The notes under the pieces: model-generated | What the model was told of the DNA's origin: nothing | Seen by the model: the letters and a program-made list of their open reading frames with translations, nothing else | Database searches by the model: none | Source of the DNA: Burhinus oedicnemus | Lineage: Eukaryota > Chordata > Aves > Charadriiformes > Burhinidae | Assembly: GCA_008921705.1 (NCBI GenBank) | Contig: VFFE01006564.1 | Location: 62,001 to 126,000, forward strand | Reading direction: 5' to 3' | DNA: 64,000 bases | Position numbers and translations under genes: made by a program | Part shown: positions 38,897 through 52,905 of the stretch, piece by piece | How the letters are laid out: the number at the start of each line of letters is the position of its first letter | Numbering within the stretch: position 1 is the first letter of the stretch

Positions 38897-40733
38897 TTAT
38901 CTTACACCACTGGAGTCAGTGAAGTTACACTGGCATAAGCTGCAGTAGTAACAGTTTCTCTTGTTCCGAGAGGTCAATGAGAATATAGCCTTTGGGCAAG
39001 AACAGCTAGCTTGTCATGAACTTTGTAAAAGCTATTCCAGGTAAGTACAGGGTGTGCCTACACTGCTAATTTCACATAACCTTGCTTTGCTCCAGAGTCC
39101 TCAAGCCCCTTCCTATACCCCAGTCAGCCTTTCTGCATACATGAGAGTTCACCCCCAAACTTCACACAGGAGCAGAATAGTTTGGTTTGCGAACATGTCA
39201 AAGAAAATACAGTTCACTTGGGTGCATGCCCCTGAGGTTGGACAGGTACCAACTGAAATAAAGGCAACTCCCTCACTCTGACATGGTTATAACAACACCT
39301 CCAATAATATCCAGTACAGCTAAGATCTTTGGGGCTATATTTTTCTCCCTCTGAACAATTCCAAGTTTCAGTCAACCAGAAGATTTTGCAGTTTTGTGCC
39401 ATCTGTAAAGATTTTCAGCTTTTAAAAAAAGCTGTGAATAATAGTCATAACTTATTTTAACATTACTTGTAAGACTGCTAGAAAAAATATTGATTTCAAG
39501 TTTACTTTACCTTTTCATATGCATATACCTAATGATAACAGACCAATAAGCAAAATGAACCAGGTTTCTACATGTAGTATTTTGGAAAGGTAAGTAGGGT
39601 GAAATTTTTGTATGTTTTCTAACCTCAAACTGATTTTTTTTCCACACAAAAACTCAAATACTCTGTTTTTGCAAATTTCCCCTCAAAAAAATTATTTTCG
39701 TAATGCCCTCAAATGACAGTTGCTGAGACAACTCTAAATAAGTTTTCATGCTTAAATACAAAATGTTTTAAGTTGTAAGGACCATACTTACCATACATAC
39801 CAGAAAATAGAAGACCATTTGGGTTAATCCAAAGCAGTAAGTGGGTGATGTTTCCTATAAGAACTTTTCTCCACTCAAATGGACTGTAGTAATGTATATA
39901 TTTTTATACAGAGAGGTATGTATACACACACTAGAGTATCATTTAAGAAGAAGAACCTGACAATATAAAGCAAAGGTAATATCACATTCTAAACTTTTTC
40001 TGAATCCTTGTTACAAATCATCTTTCCTAAGCAGTACTATGGCATCAGTGGGAAAAGAACCAAGTTTCTCCTCTGAACACATTACAGCAGAAGTGGTTTA
40101 GCTGTAGACACACAGATGGAAACCATCTATTCCTGGGTCTCTCTTGAATGACTAATACAGTTCTGAACCCCTTCAGGCCTCACAGAGGTAGCAGTACATA
40201 ATATTTTTCTTCATGCACTGCTATCTTTGGAGAACAATTTTACTCAATACAAGTAAAAGTGGTAGAATGCACCCTTAATTAAAGCTATTTCTCTCCAGAT
40301 GCCTATCTGACCCCTCTCAAATTTATCCCTTTTAGAGTCATATTCTAGCCTGCAAGTAACACAGCCCTTTTCCAACTCAGCAGGATTCTGCTGCTGAAGG
40401 AGCTTTCTTCAGCTTTACACCAAAGGAATGAACCTGAGTTGAATACCTTTTAGTTGAGAAAAGTGAAAAATATATGTGCACAGATACATGCTTTATCTAG
40501 GCATAACATCCAGTACAGTAAAGTCTTGATTTCACCTGGGGAGCAGATAAGAAAGCAACACCCAGAAAGGGTATAAACACAGAGACTATAAGAGATTCCC
40601 CAATTCTCTTTGGTGTTGTGTAATTCTGGCCAGATAAACAGGTGCAGAAGTTCCTGAAAACAGGGGTCATTAAGATGTTCCAAGCTTGCAACCACCATGT
40701 TGGTATATCCACCAGCATCTAGATATTAAAAAG
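38897..40733. other. Gene-free stretch
   Basis: Nothing recognised. AT-rich with T/A runs around 39640-39700. Confidence 0.55.
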
Positions 40734-40905
40734 CATAGACAGATGAGGGAAGGGACCTCTTGAAGTATCTAGTGCAATCATGTGCTCCAAATAGGGCCAG
40801 CTCAAAACCTAGATTAGATTGCTCTGCTTGTCCAGTTGAGTTTCGAATGCCTACATGGATGCATATTCTACCACTTTGGGGGACCTCTTTCAATTTCTGA
40901 GTCCA
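40734..40905 (-). mobile_element. Degraded CR1 LINE 3' end
   Basis: On the minus strand, with its 3' end at the left: catagac, gagggaagggacctcttgaa, gtatctagtgcaatc, atagggccagctcaa, ttgtccagttgagtttcgaa, acatggatgc and accactttgggggacctctt. Each aligns in order with a CR1 3' untranslated block (ggaagggacctctggaggtc, atctagtccaac, gtccagtcgggttttgaatatctccaaggatgg, ccacaacctctctgggcaacc). The overlapping minus-strand frame at 40726-41169 (147 codons) is therefore largely repeat-derived and is not a gene. Confidence 0.78.
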
Positions 40906-42228
40906 CCAGCAGGACAGACAGATGGGCAGGGTCCATGCACTATGAGAAACTGTAGAGCAACTTAAGAAACTCTGCCCCTCCAAAGGAGGAAGCAGAAGTA
41001 TTTTGGGAGCTACTGCATGGAGGTGGGAACTGACTATGCTTCTGCACCCAGCTCCCAGCCCAGTCTTGTTGATCATTGAAGACACAAAATACTCAATATA
41101 GGGAACAAGCATGCTGACTGATTGCTTGTATTTCATCCATGTGTTCAGTCTGGACTTTCTCATTACCATCTAACTCTACCCTTAGCCTTATTTTGTATTT
41201 TTTTTTTAATGAAACAAATTAAGGCCAGCCCCTTTATTTATTTAAGAGTATGTTGCCATGATTTTCTGCACCAAGATCCTGTGGAGATAACAACAAACAT
41301 TCACAGGCAATCATATACTAACATCAGCACCAACCAGCAACGACATTAGAAAACAAAACCTCTTCCAATATGTCAATGCAATAAACAGTGATCAAATTCC
41401 CCTCAGTGCAGGCCATGAAGACTGGCTTGTACTACCTAATGATTTTTATATGTCAGCTGCCTAAATCTATGGGAACTGTGCTGCCCTACTTCTAAAGAAA
41501 GGAATCAAAGAACCGTGGGTATTCAACTAAATAATCAGGAAAAACAATTCCCTCTCTTCCCAGGGACAAATGCACAGCCATATAATCTACAAAACAGATA
41601 AATCTAATTTCTAGATTACTTGAATTTTAACAGTATGGACCCAAATCCAGCAGCAGGCAGGCTTATGCAATGAGTGCTGATTTGTGATGGAACAACGTCC
41701 ATGCTTTGCTGCGACTGAAGCTAGATCGAGATCTCTCTATTACAGACTCATTTCAGACATGGCTATTCTGGAGAAAAAGAAAAAAGCTGCTTGCTAGTGA
41801 AAAAGCGTACTCTAGAAGCTGCACAACCAATACTCCTTGCAAGTACAGTAGTGCACAGCAAGAGTCAGTCCACCACAACTTCTAGAGTTACACTGATCTG
41901 CAAATGAAGTGAGTGGCATTGCCTTCATGATTCTCTCTTGCTCTGTCCTTTAGAAATCCAGCATCCTCTGAATCCTGGGAAGGGAGAAGGTCGAACTTCA
42001 CAACGGAACAATATCCCACTTTGGCCTCAATTACAACTGTTTAAATACAAAGTTTATATATTATGAACATATGCTTTCCACAGACATCATGGCTGTGATG
42101 AAACAATAAGTTTATATTACCTGCAATTATGGTCCATTCTTTTCAGACATTTTTACCAATGGCCAAAGTATCCTATTGGAATCTCACCTATATAGCTGCC
42201 AGTGTCACTAACCTTTTTCCAGCTTACT
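40906..42228. other. Gene-free spacer
   Basis: Nothing recognised. T run at about 41199-41208. Confidence 0.55.
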
Positions 42229-42263
42229 CTTTTTTCTTTCTTTTTTTTTTTTTTTATTTTTTT
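42229..42263. repeat. T-rich (pyrimidine) low-complexity tract
   Basis: About 35 bp almost entirely T with two C and one A interruptions. The overlapping frames give poly-F or poly-K and are not proteins. Confidence 0.9.
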
Positions 42264-42989
42264 GGTACTGTTTATCAGCATATTCCACAATTCCTCTGCC
42301 AGTTTTGTCCCATGAAATAAATAACTGTTTCTCCATGATGCCATCATCATTCCCTGGCATGCTGGCATGTCTAGGGAGCCTAAGAATTGCACTCGTAACA
42401 TGCAAATATCTCTTACATTAAGAAAAGTTAGAGATCAGAAACCTAAACTCCCTAGAACTATCTCCACAGATTCAGCTCAGCATTTTATATTTCAGAGGTA
42501 AATATTCTAAAATCCAATTTCATCTTCTACCAAGATTTTTATGCAACACTGATACACATAATGGATTTTCCTAGCATCGCTTCCAATTCTTATCTTTTCT
42601 TCCACTGCACTTGTTCTTTATACGGTTACTGCTTAAAGTGGTGAGACTTTTTCCATATAGTGCCTAACAAATAATGTTTTGAGTCCCAAAGGGCTTTTGG
42701 TGATATGGTAACACAAACAATATAGACAAAATTTCCCTGTGGAGCTTTTCAATACAGTATTACCCACCCACCCCAAGAATTTATACCATAACTCACTTTT
42801 TCCTAATGTTGGTATCCAGGAGACAGAATACAGTAATGACAGAATTTAAAACAAAAAGATAGATGATGCAGACATTTGTTATGCAGTCCTTCTATATGCT
42901 TGTTACACACCCTCATCCTACTTTTCTTCTTCCCAGTGTAAATAATTTGGTTTGAAATGCTTCCATTCTGCTGGGAATCTGTTGCATAT
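42264..42989. other. Gene-free spacer
   Basis: Nothing recognised. Confidence 0.55.
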
Positions 42990-43028
42990 AGCATGAACCT
43001 GTAGCATGAATCTTCAGCATGAATCTTC
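42990..43028. repeat. 13-bp tandem repeat, three copies
   Basis: Three adjacent copies of agcatgaaYcttc-like units: agcatgaacctgt, then agcatgaatcttc twice. The last two are identical. A small local expansion. Confidence 0.92.
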
Positions 43029-46000
43029 ATTGCTTTTAGAACAAACTATGCTCTGTTTATTTTAAAATAAGGTTTTCTGTCCCACAAGACCTTAAAACCC
43101 ACGGGCTCATCTCCTCTGTCTGCACTCTATGGTAAAACTTAATTTCTTCACCCCAGTTTCTCTTCCAGCCTGACTTTAGTAACATTCCCATTCTATGTTA
43201 CTGTAGCATTTCTCCTGGGATCTCTCAAAAATTCCTTCCCTACCACCATACATACACCTCTGCAGTACTTCCACATCTACGTTCCACAAGCATCCTCCTT
43301 GCATTTCACAGCATCTCCCAGTCACACCAGCGTTCCCCAGTGTTCCCTCAGCCAACCTTCTCAGGAGACAACACAACCTTCACTGCCAGAGACTGGGCTC
43401 CTCTCAACCATTCTTGTCGTCTCCTTGCCAGAGAAAGGGGAAAAGAGGACAAGAGTCTGTGTAAGGACTAAAAGGGAGCTGAGCACATTATAGTCTGAAA
43501 AAGCCAGTGCTCCCATGTCCAAAACTAAGTGTCTCTCTAAACATAAATTTTGTTGATTTTTTTGTTGGTGCTTTTTGCAAATACTATGTATGTAAAAAAG
43601 CTTGATCTTAGTCTCCATCAAGGGGCAGAAGGCCCCATTCAACAAAGCTGTATTGAACTCCTCAAGATTTCCTGACTAAAGAAGTTCTTCTCAGTTCCTT
43701 CCCCAAAGATGATGTCAGTGCTATTGGACAGGTTGATTACAAGCAAAGGCTGGAGGACAGGGCTTGCTTATCCTTTGGTTTTGTCTCAGCATTCTGCATT
43801 GAAGCATTTCATTCGGCCCAGGTCTTGCAGGTGTCACAGTGGGGCAGGCGGGCTAGTCTGACTCACTTTAACTCACCTACCCTCTTCCCAAACTCCTGAG
43901 CATTATGAAGAATTGAAACCAAACCCAAATCCCTCACTTTTGCTGTTCAGGTGAGGATCCTAGCATTCAGGATTTTAGATCAGCGAACGTGGGAACCAGT
44001 ATAATTCAGCTAACCTGTTTGCTTTTGCTGTTTCTGCTTGTATTACTGTTGGCTAGACTGTGTGCTGTCAGGGCTAAAACCCGTTGCTGTGTGCTCAGTT
44101 TCTGTTCAGTTGTTGCTTAGGCAGTGAGGACTCCCATTAACTTTTGTTTAAACACATCTAACTAGCCAAAACACTGGTCAGTGAAGAATCAAACCATCTC
44201 CACCAACATTCAAGAGCCATTTCCAATAGTACTGCTTGCATCCTTCTAGTTTCTCTCTGAGGAACTTGACGTAATTTGTAGCCCAGCATATACTGGTTTC
44301 TTTTGTTGCCATAAGCCATTGTAAATCTAAACCTAAATCTCCCAATACACCCCTACTAGACTACTTAACTAGAGAGAATTCATGCTGTCAGTTGTTGGTG
44401 GTACATGCTATGTTGTCTTTAACTTTTTTTTTTGTTAAACAGCTAATTCAGGAGATCTCTAAAACTTATGATAGGTATATCCTGCTAATTACTAGATATA
44501 TTTAATTTACAGTAATACTATTGGCCGGACTATATATAATTGTACTCCTGTGCATTTCCACCTCTACATTTAGCAATGTTTCTGGATTTTCTTGTTTAAG
44601 AAAGATTTCACTGCTTTATGTTGGAAAGGTAAGAGTGCATAGCCTGTCAAGAAGAAGGATACATGAAGCATAACGTTACTCCCAAAAGTTCAGTATCCAA
44701 GTGCCAAGGGACCCAAAAATGGGAGCAGAGAGGGAACACCTACACACTTTTAAAGGATCAGAGAGAACACAGTACATTTTTCTGTTAATGGCAAGCACTT
44801 ATTCATAGTATTTAGAGCTTAAATAGGATCTAAAGTGTAGCCAATAGCTATTTTAGAAGCACTGCTAAAATCAGTTATGTTCACGGTGTAAAACAGACCA
44901 GAGGAAGGACAATAATCAGTCTATAGTCAAAACTAACATATTAGGATGCCTACCTTAAACCCTGGTACAGCACCTGTGTGCATGGCCTGACCTTCCAGGG
45001 AGCTGGGCATTTGATGGTGCCATTTAAGTTGATAGGACTCCTGTGATTTTCAGGATCAGGGTGCAACAGTGACACCACCAGGGTGCTTTAGTTCAGAATA
45101 TTGAGAATTATATGGAGTCATATGGAGTTGCCATTTCCCAGCCCTTGCTTTCAGTTCAGAGGGAAGCTTTGATCAACCAAGGATCATAGGGAAAAGGCTG
45201 GTGAAATCCCAGATGGAAGAAGGCCAGCACAATTAGACACAATCCCACTTTGTAACTCATGATGTTTTCCCTAAGTAAATTATTGCTAATTCGATGTAAT
45301 AGGAAACACAGCTGATGCTTACCAAAAAAAAATCTCTGCTTATAAAGACACAGTGCTACAGACCGCAGAAAATTAAGCCATGCTTAAGAAGCAGCAATAT
45401 CAATGGATAATTGGAGTAGCTGAATTTTCCCCATGACCATAGCTTTCTTAAATGGTGCACAAGCCAACTAGCTACCACAGGGGAGGTGAATGGATTGACA
45501 GAAAGAATAATAGAGAAGGAAAGATTTATTTTATTCTTGTAATATAGAATTGGTATGACTGCTAGTAGTATATTTTAAGGTTACACATTAAAAAATTATG
45601 AACAGATAGAACTCATGTCACCAGCATATACAAATACACAATCTAGATGGCAAGAACAAAAGGAGTTTAAGCAAAGACCACATCTCAAACAATGTTTCAA
45701 ACTTTCTTAAGTGCTGTTTATAAAATTGTTAACTTTTCAGCATGAACCTCACAGCTTCAAAATAAAAACTGCGCGCACACACTTCCAGATGTGGAATCAG
45801 CAAACCCAGAATATTGCTTAATTGGTGTTTGTAGAAGATCATTTTTGAAGAGGCAGCTTGTGCCCCCTCGCTACAGACCAAATGTTCCACTCCTTCCTCA
45901 TCCAAATTTGAGATACAGATGAATTCATCTTCCTTACTCCCTGTTGTGTAGAACAGGTTGTTCACGAAGTGGAAAAGCCTTCTGGAGTCTTCATTAAGGA

Positions 46001-49000
46001 AAAATAAGGGACAGAAGCTCACAATTAATAACAGTCAACTCCTGGAGTGACAATGACTGTGGCTTGTCCTTTAAGTTATTGCTTTTCCCACCCCCTACAC
46101 GGCTCTGAAAAATCATGCTTTTTTGTTTGCATGCTTTCCATCTCTTGCAAAGACAGAAAGAAGGAATATTCTATATGCATTTCTCCCACCATGAAGGAGA
46201 CATGAGAAAAGATGATATTCATATATCTGCTGTGCAGCAGCATCCAAAGACTTCATTCAGGATCAATATCTACTGGGCTAGGTTCTCTGTCAGCACAGAG
46301 GACTTTACCTTCAAAACTATGCTCTTTACATCTTCAGGCCCTGATCCTGCAAAAGCTAGTACAAATGTCTATAAAGACTACTCTTGTAGTTACAGTATAT
46401 GCATTAGAATCCTTAAGCACTCATCCTAAGACTTCAGAAACATAGAGAGTGATGCAGAGATGGGCACAATGTAACAGACAAATTTATCTACCTATATAAT
46501 ATACTGCAAACTTTTTCCAATTATCATAGCAGTATGAAATATGTGTCTACTACCTCCATCCATCTTTCAGGACACCTTGTCTATGTTTTGTAGAAGAGAA
46601 GGATCTTTGAGTAAGATCTTAAGAACAGTGACCCCAGCAGCTGAACTAAACCCATAATGGATGAGGTACAAATATTAGTTTCCCTTCATTAAGCTCTTGC
46701 TCCATTCCTTCCCCCAAGAAGTCCTGCATGCATTTTGTCTTCCCATTTAAGGCAGAGATAAAGCATGGAAAAGCAGAGGGGTTTAGTTATCACTCTTTAT
46801 ATAGCGGTACGGATTCTGCCAGCATTCAGTAGACCATCTTCAGTAGCAGTTATGGTTGGGACAAGGCAAACCATTTTCTTTAGAAGCTTCTAGGTTTCCT
46901 TCATGACCCTCTTGCTCCTCTCCCCTAACACAACAGCGCCTAGAAGGAGGAATGACTCCTGCTAACTCCTCTGGATCTGAACAAGGAAAAGGAAATGCAG
47001 ACCAAGCCCACGACTCTCTTCCTCAGATAAACAGTACAACTTCCAGCCAACCATCAGTACCTCTCCTCCTCACACTTCCAGATTCGTACACCACCTCTGT
47101 GCGTCAGTGAGGAACAGCAGCATTTCCACCTAGCTAAAACCCCCCGTCTTTTATTTATTCCATAACATAGCACCCTCCTTTTCCCTAAGAGAGAAGAGTT
47201 ACAAGTCACCCACCCATCTTCACATCAGTTACTGATATACCTTGAATAGTGAGAGGTTAGAGGATAAATGTTAGTTTACTTTCATCAATGCCATAAGAAA
47301 GGGAAACCCTGAAAAGGAAAAAAGCTCCCACTGAAGCAAGCATGTGAGGAGTACTAAGCCTCAGAACCTGTGAATGTCAAAGAAATACTGATTTTCTATA
47401 GGGGCATTGAAAAGATTGGGGAAGTGTGTGCCTGCATTCATGTATTGCATATGCTTTGGTAGACAAGGATTGACTGTACATAAATCCATGTACTGGAAAC
47501 TCATTTTACATAACTAGAAACTCCAGCAAGTTTTGTTTGTCATATACAGGAACATGTCTCTGGCTGTCAAATCACATCCAGCACTCGTACAACTTGCAGC
47601 CCTGCTTGGATTAGTTTTTGATCAGCATAAAGGACTTCAGATTAACCTCACTGGCTATAATGGTGCATAATGGACTACAGTTACTCAAATACATTTTTTT
47701 AAGGATATCCCAATCCTTCATTACAAGATTAGAGCAAGCAATTATTCCAATGTCTTCATTCCTCTACAGTAATGCCATCTCATACATTGAGGTCATTAGC
47801 ATAACTTGGTGATTACTACCAAGCTTCATGCTCCAAATGGCAGGAGTAAAACTAGACCTAAGACGGTTAGAAAGACAAATTGCTCTTTCATAGGCACCAG
47901 GACAATCCCTTCCATCAGACAGTGCTCAAACATACAAACCCTCCATTACATACATAAGCTAGCCCGCATGTCTACACTTAGACACATATTCCCTCTAATA
48001 TACCGCCGTACACATACATTCTGCTCCTGTGGGTGCTTGTTACTACTAAATTTCAAGCATTAGTGGACTTCCCTCCCACCCCCCTATATTTGACAAAAAT
48101 ACACACTTGATTAACTTTTTTTAAACAAGTGTTCTCTTCCATCTTAATCTGGTATATTTTTGCTAAAGCATATAGCTCAGCCTTCCCATTATTTTCTTGG
48201 TGGACTTATTCCTATGGAGTCCTCTGGACAGTCAGGGAACAGCACCATCTTACCCCTCCCTTCTGCTATCGCCATTTGAGTCCACAGTGCTTTCTTCCAC
48301 ATTTTCTTTTCATCGTTTCTCTTGTTGCACTTATGTTTGACTAGAAGCCAATGTTTACCACTACAGCATTCTCCTGAATCATGCAAAATGTGAGATCTAA
48401 TATTAACACAATTTGTGACAAGGGAATTAGAGAACAGAAAACTCTACTACATTACCCTCTCCATCTCACCACCCACTCCATCTCAGGTCCTTCTGTGGCC
48501 CCAGTTAAAGTAGCAACTGAGCACTTCAGTATCTATCAGTTAGTGGATCTATCCTTACAAGACACCATGTAGCAATGTATTCATATATCTGTTTAAGTTA
48601 GCACCATGAACCATTAAATATAAGCCAAAAAGGACTCTGATGTTTACAGCAAGACTGAAAAAAAGAAGATGCCTAAAACCCAAAAGATTATTCCAAAATA
48701 CCATGACATCATTGCACCACAGGCTCTTCAGATTCTATAGGCATTTCAAATATTGTGGTCTATAGCTTCCCAGGTACTTAACAGGTCATCTGGGCCTGCT
48801 CAGAGGCACTGCAGTCTTTATAAGGCTGAAAACTTGCATCAAACCCATATCTAATCTCTAACAGGTTTTAGGAACTAGGGGTAAGATTTAGCCTGGTTAT
48901 CTCTAGGAATTTATAGAATCACTAAAACATCTCAGCTAGTCATCTGAACTCCCATTACAGTCACCAGAGTCAAACAGGCATTTCCGCAACATGATCTACT

Positions 49001-49312
49001 TACTGTAAGGTCAACATTTAAGGTTGTCAATGAATCACACCCAGCAATTCCTTTTCCTCTCAAATGACTGTAAAGGGAACTTAAGAGTGAGCCAAGTGCA
49101 GTGCTCATAGATGTCTAGAAAGGAGATCTTCCCCTCCCTGCATGGCTGGGGTTTCTCCACTCAGCTGTGCTAATGTGAAGGGTTATGTTATCCATGCTGT
49201 AAGACCACTGCAGTGCAAGACAGTCAAAGGTACAGTTTGCATGGATGCAAGAGAATTCAGTGTGAAGACAAAATACACGGCATTTAGCACATTTAATTCC
49301 CATACCTAAAGA
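43029..49312. other. Gene-free stretch
   Basis: About 6.3 kb with no recognised gene, RNA or repeat. Minor: an atatggagtc-type 10-bp duplication near 45113-45133 and T runs near 44426. The longest frames (about 104 codons) carry no domain. Confidence 0.55.
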
Positions 49313-49432
49313 TAACTGGATCAGAAGCTGAGAAAGCTGATCTAGCTTTGTAGTTGGCCCTGCTTTGCACAAGAGACTATTAGAGATCTCCAGTGGTCCC
49401 TTCCAACCAAAATTTCTCTGCAGTTCTATGAA
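49313..49432 (+). mobile_element. CR1 LINE 3' end
   Basis: aactggatcagaagctgaga, gctgatctagctttgtagtt, gccctgctttgcac, gactattagagatctccagt, ggtcccttccaacc and a gttctatgaaac ending reproduce the CR1 3' untranslated end on the plus strand, with one remaining terminal ttctatg. Short and 5'-truncated. Confidence 0.87.
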
Positions 49433-51527
49433 ACTGATATAAGATCAGGGACTTGTAAGATTAGAATATGAAAATAGTGTTACAGAAGTGATGACAAGAT
49501 GATGAGAATGTACCACCAGTCATCATGTCCAAGTGCTATAGCCTGCTAGCTATCCACCAAACAATAGAAAAGATCAATATTAAGTAATATTAATAGACCT
49601 AATAGTTTATTACTAATTTGGAGTCTGGCCCCATTATCATACATAATAATGAGCAAACGGCATTCACAGGGCACACAAAACCAGAAACCCCAAAACCCAA
49701 GTAGGACAGTGACGTGATACAAAAGGGCCTTCAGAGACTAAATTAGATGCATGAAATATAAGCAAGATTAATGCTTTTTCTGTCCTTTGTTCTCCCAACA
49801 ACAGAAGCAACATGACTCTGCTACCCTGGCCAGCTCAGATCCTCAAGTATTGCTTGTTAGCTACATGCTGTATACAAGTAACTTCCTACCCACGTTGCAG
49901 ATCTGACTGTTTCTCTAGCTCTGACTTTTTTTTTTTTTGGCAGCCTTCAAGAAGCCAGAATGCAGTGAATGTCACCAAATGCATCACAGATTATTTTAAC
50001 AAGCATACAGCTGGATTCCAATATATTTAAGACTCAAAAATGTAGATATGCAGTGGGAAGAAGAGAACTGGATAGCAGTGCTGCTGAAGAATGGCAGTGA
50101 AAGCAAAAAAGAGAAATATATAGAGCAACCATTTCGATGATACTGTCAAAAAAGTCCTAGGCCAGGTTGTATAGTAGGGTATTATAATCTAATCAGTTCT
50201 GATTACAGTACTGAGCTATACCCATCACTGTCTACCTCTTGCACCATTAGACAGTCAGGCAGACTATCAAGTGATGAAGATTGAAAACAGTAACCATCTC
50301 CAGGCATTTGGGATTCTCATAGGAGACACACAGGATGGAGAATTAGAATGAGGGACTACATCTAAAACTGATGGATTTCAGTAGAAAAAGAAAGTGACCT
50401 AAGTGTCAACAGAAATGTCCTAATGGTAAGATCTGGAAAATAATGTCTCAAAAGGGGAAAAGCTAGAAGCAACACCATATCGGTTATTAAAAAAGTCTGA
50501 GGAATAACCTGGAAGGAATTATCCCACATTGGCTGGGAGAGGGACTCCCCAGAGTAACCAGGTCTTTCCAATCCCAAGTTAATAAAATGGTGTAATTCAG
50601 CATGTTTCCCTTAAGTATATCTATATCAGCTGCTAAAAAGTAGCAGGTGGAAAGCCATAAGGCAGGACATTCAATTCTCAACCCCAATTGGGCTAAGCAG
50701 CCTTTGGGTGTAACTGATTGCAGTAAACCAAACAGCAAGACCCACAGAACAGCAGGAAATGCAGATCTTCTGAAGCTGGTCCAGTACTTTTTTCCCTCTA
50801 TTACAATTAAGGCAATTTGCAGGATAGTCTGAGGCATCTGACAAAATTTTACAAGCTTCAAAAGCAAGAGGCAGGGAGAAGAAACATAACCTAAATGCCA
50901 TCCCTCACCAGCTTATTGACTGAGACTGATGTGAGGAGGAATGACACTATTTAGCCTTCCAACCCTGCTCTCCAGGGGTACGTGCAGATTCCCCAGGCGT
51001 TTCAGTCAAGGCCTCCACAGCAGCACACTAAGGCCCAGCTTCTCCCTTACAAAGGGCCAGACCCCACAGCATTTTGCATTTGCTCAAGACCTACAGCAAA
51101 CAGTAACCGGAGAGCCCAAGCCTGAAGTAAAAAGCTACAGCCAGTTCTTCACAAACCCTGTGGTTCACCTGGAAGCAGGTACTGGTGCTTATCTGATATA
51201 AAAAGCAGTCTACAAACTAGTCTTTTCGTAAAAGAAAGAAAAGAGATTTAACGAGATGTCTAATACAGGGATATAGGTCATGCTGTTACTTTTAAGGTGG
51301 TGACTCCTGTCAATATTTCTACTGTAATCCTTAAATTTATCTTCCATCAGTGACAACAACAGACTGAGTGGTACAAGAATCCTTTCAGGCTTCTGTCTGT
51401 AGAGCTGTACAGAATAATTCTGAGGAAATTCAAAAGTTAAAAAACAAATCAGTCACCCTCAGCAGAAGCTTTTTCCAGATTGGACCCTCTCTCAATACAC
51501 TGAGAAGAAACGTCGAGTTATTCTCAC
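49433..51527. other. Gene-free spacer
   Basis: Nothing recognised. T run at 49927-49939. Overlapping minus-strand frames at 50362-50901 are domain-free. Confidence 0.5.
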
Positions 51528-52905
51528 TATTAATCGCAGAATGGTTGAAGTTGGCAGGGACCTCTGAAGGTCATCTGGTCCAAGAAGGGCCACCTACAGC
51601 TCATTGCCAAGGACCATGTCCAGGCAGCTTTTGAATATCTCCAAGGATGGAGACTCCAAAACCTCCCTTGGCAACCTGTGCCAGTGCTCAGTCACCCTCA
51701 CAGTAAAAACAAAAGTGATTCGTGATGTTCAGGGGGAACTTTCTGTGTTTCTGTTTGTGCCTATTGCCTCTGGTCCGTCACTGGGCACCACTGAAAAGAG
51801 CCTGGTTCCATCTCCTTTACCCCCTCCCATCAGATAGTTATATACATTGATAAGATCCCTCTGAGACGTCTCTTCTCAAGAATCCCAGCTCTCTCAGCTT
51901 TTCTTCACAGGAGAGACAGTCCAGTCCCTTCCTCATCTCCGTGGCCCTTCATTGGACTCTATCCAGCATGTCCATGTCTTTCTTGTACTGGGCACTCAGA
52001 ACTGGAAACAATACTCTAGGTATGGCCTCACCAGTGCTGAAGAGAGGGGAAGGATCACCTCCCTTGACCTGCTGGCAATGCTCCTCCTAATGCAGCTCAG
52101 GATACTTTTAGCCTTCTTTGCTACAGAAGTACGCTGTTGGCTCATGTTTAGCTTGGTGCCTGCCAGGTCCTTTTCTGACAAGCTGCTTTCCAGCCAGTCA
52201 GTCCCCAGCATATATTGGTGCATGGGATTGTTCCTCCCCAGGTACAGGACTTTGCACTTCTTACTGAACTTCATGATGTTCCTGTCAAGCCCATTTCTCC
52301 AGCCTGTCAAGGTTCCTCTGGATAGCAGCACAACCCCCAGGTATATCAGCCATTCCTCCAAGTTTTATGTCATCTGCAAGCTTGCTGTGGGTACACTCTC
52401 CCCCATCATCCAGATCATTAATGAAGATGTTGAACAGGATTGGACCAAGTTACTGCTAGTTACTGGTCTCCAACTAGACTTCATGCCACTGATCACCAAC
52501 CTCTGGGCCCAGCCATTCAGTCAGGTCTCAGTCCATCACACTGTGTACTTACCTAGCCCATAGTCCATCAGCTTCTCTGTAAGGATCTTATTGGACAGTA
52601 TGAAAAGCCTTACTGAAGTCTAAGTAGGCAATATCCACTGCTCTCCCCTCATCTACCAACCCAGTCATTCCATCATAGAAGGTTGTCAGGGTTGGTCAAG
52701 CGTGGCATCCCCTGGGTGAATTGCATGCAGACTACTCTTAATCACCTTCCTGTCCTTCCTGTGCCTGGAAATAGTTTCCAGGATGAGATGTTCCATCACT
52801 TCCCCACAGATCAAGGTGAGTGTGACCAGCCTGTAGTTCCCTGGGTCCTCCTTGCCCACTAATGTAGGGAGTGGGAAGAGTGTGGTGCTTCTCTTTTCAA
52901 GAAAA
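51528..52905 (-). mobile_element. CR1 LINE fragment, 5'-truncated, about 1.4 kb
   Basis: Minus strand with its 3' end at the left: cgcagaatggttgaagttgg, cagggacctctgaaggtcat, ctggtccaagaagg, tgaatatctccaaggatgga, gactccaaaacctccctt and ccagtgctcagtcaccctca. The complement of the reverse-transcriptase tail follows (52000-52360). Further right, tattggacagtatgaaaagc, cttactgaagtctaagtagg, catcatagaaggttgtcagg, cctgtagttccctgggtcct and ccttgcccactaatgtag are recognisable CR1 coding segments. It is the longest CR1 fragment here, but indels and frame breaks make it inactive. It ends inside the reverse-transcriptase region. Confidence 0.93.
51996..52361 (-). pseudogene. CR1 reverse-transcriptase remnant frame
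   Basis: A frame of about 121 codons carries CR1 ORF2 blocks: FSKKCKVLYLGRNNPMHQYM, DWLESSLSEKDLAGTKLNMS, QQRTSVAKKAKSILSCIRRS and ASRSREVILPLSSALVRPYL. It covers the region after the catalytic aspartates. Upstream and downstream parts of the protein lie in other frames, so the gene is broken by indels. It has no cellular function that I can infer. Confidence 0.88.

Noticed and set aside
40726..41169. 147-codon minus-strand frame
   Set aside because: Largely overlaps a degraded CR1 3' untranslated end, and no domain is visible.
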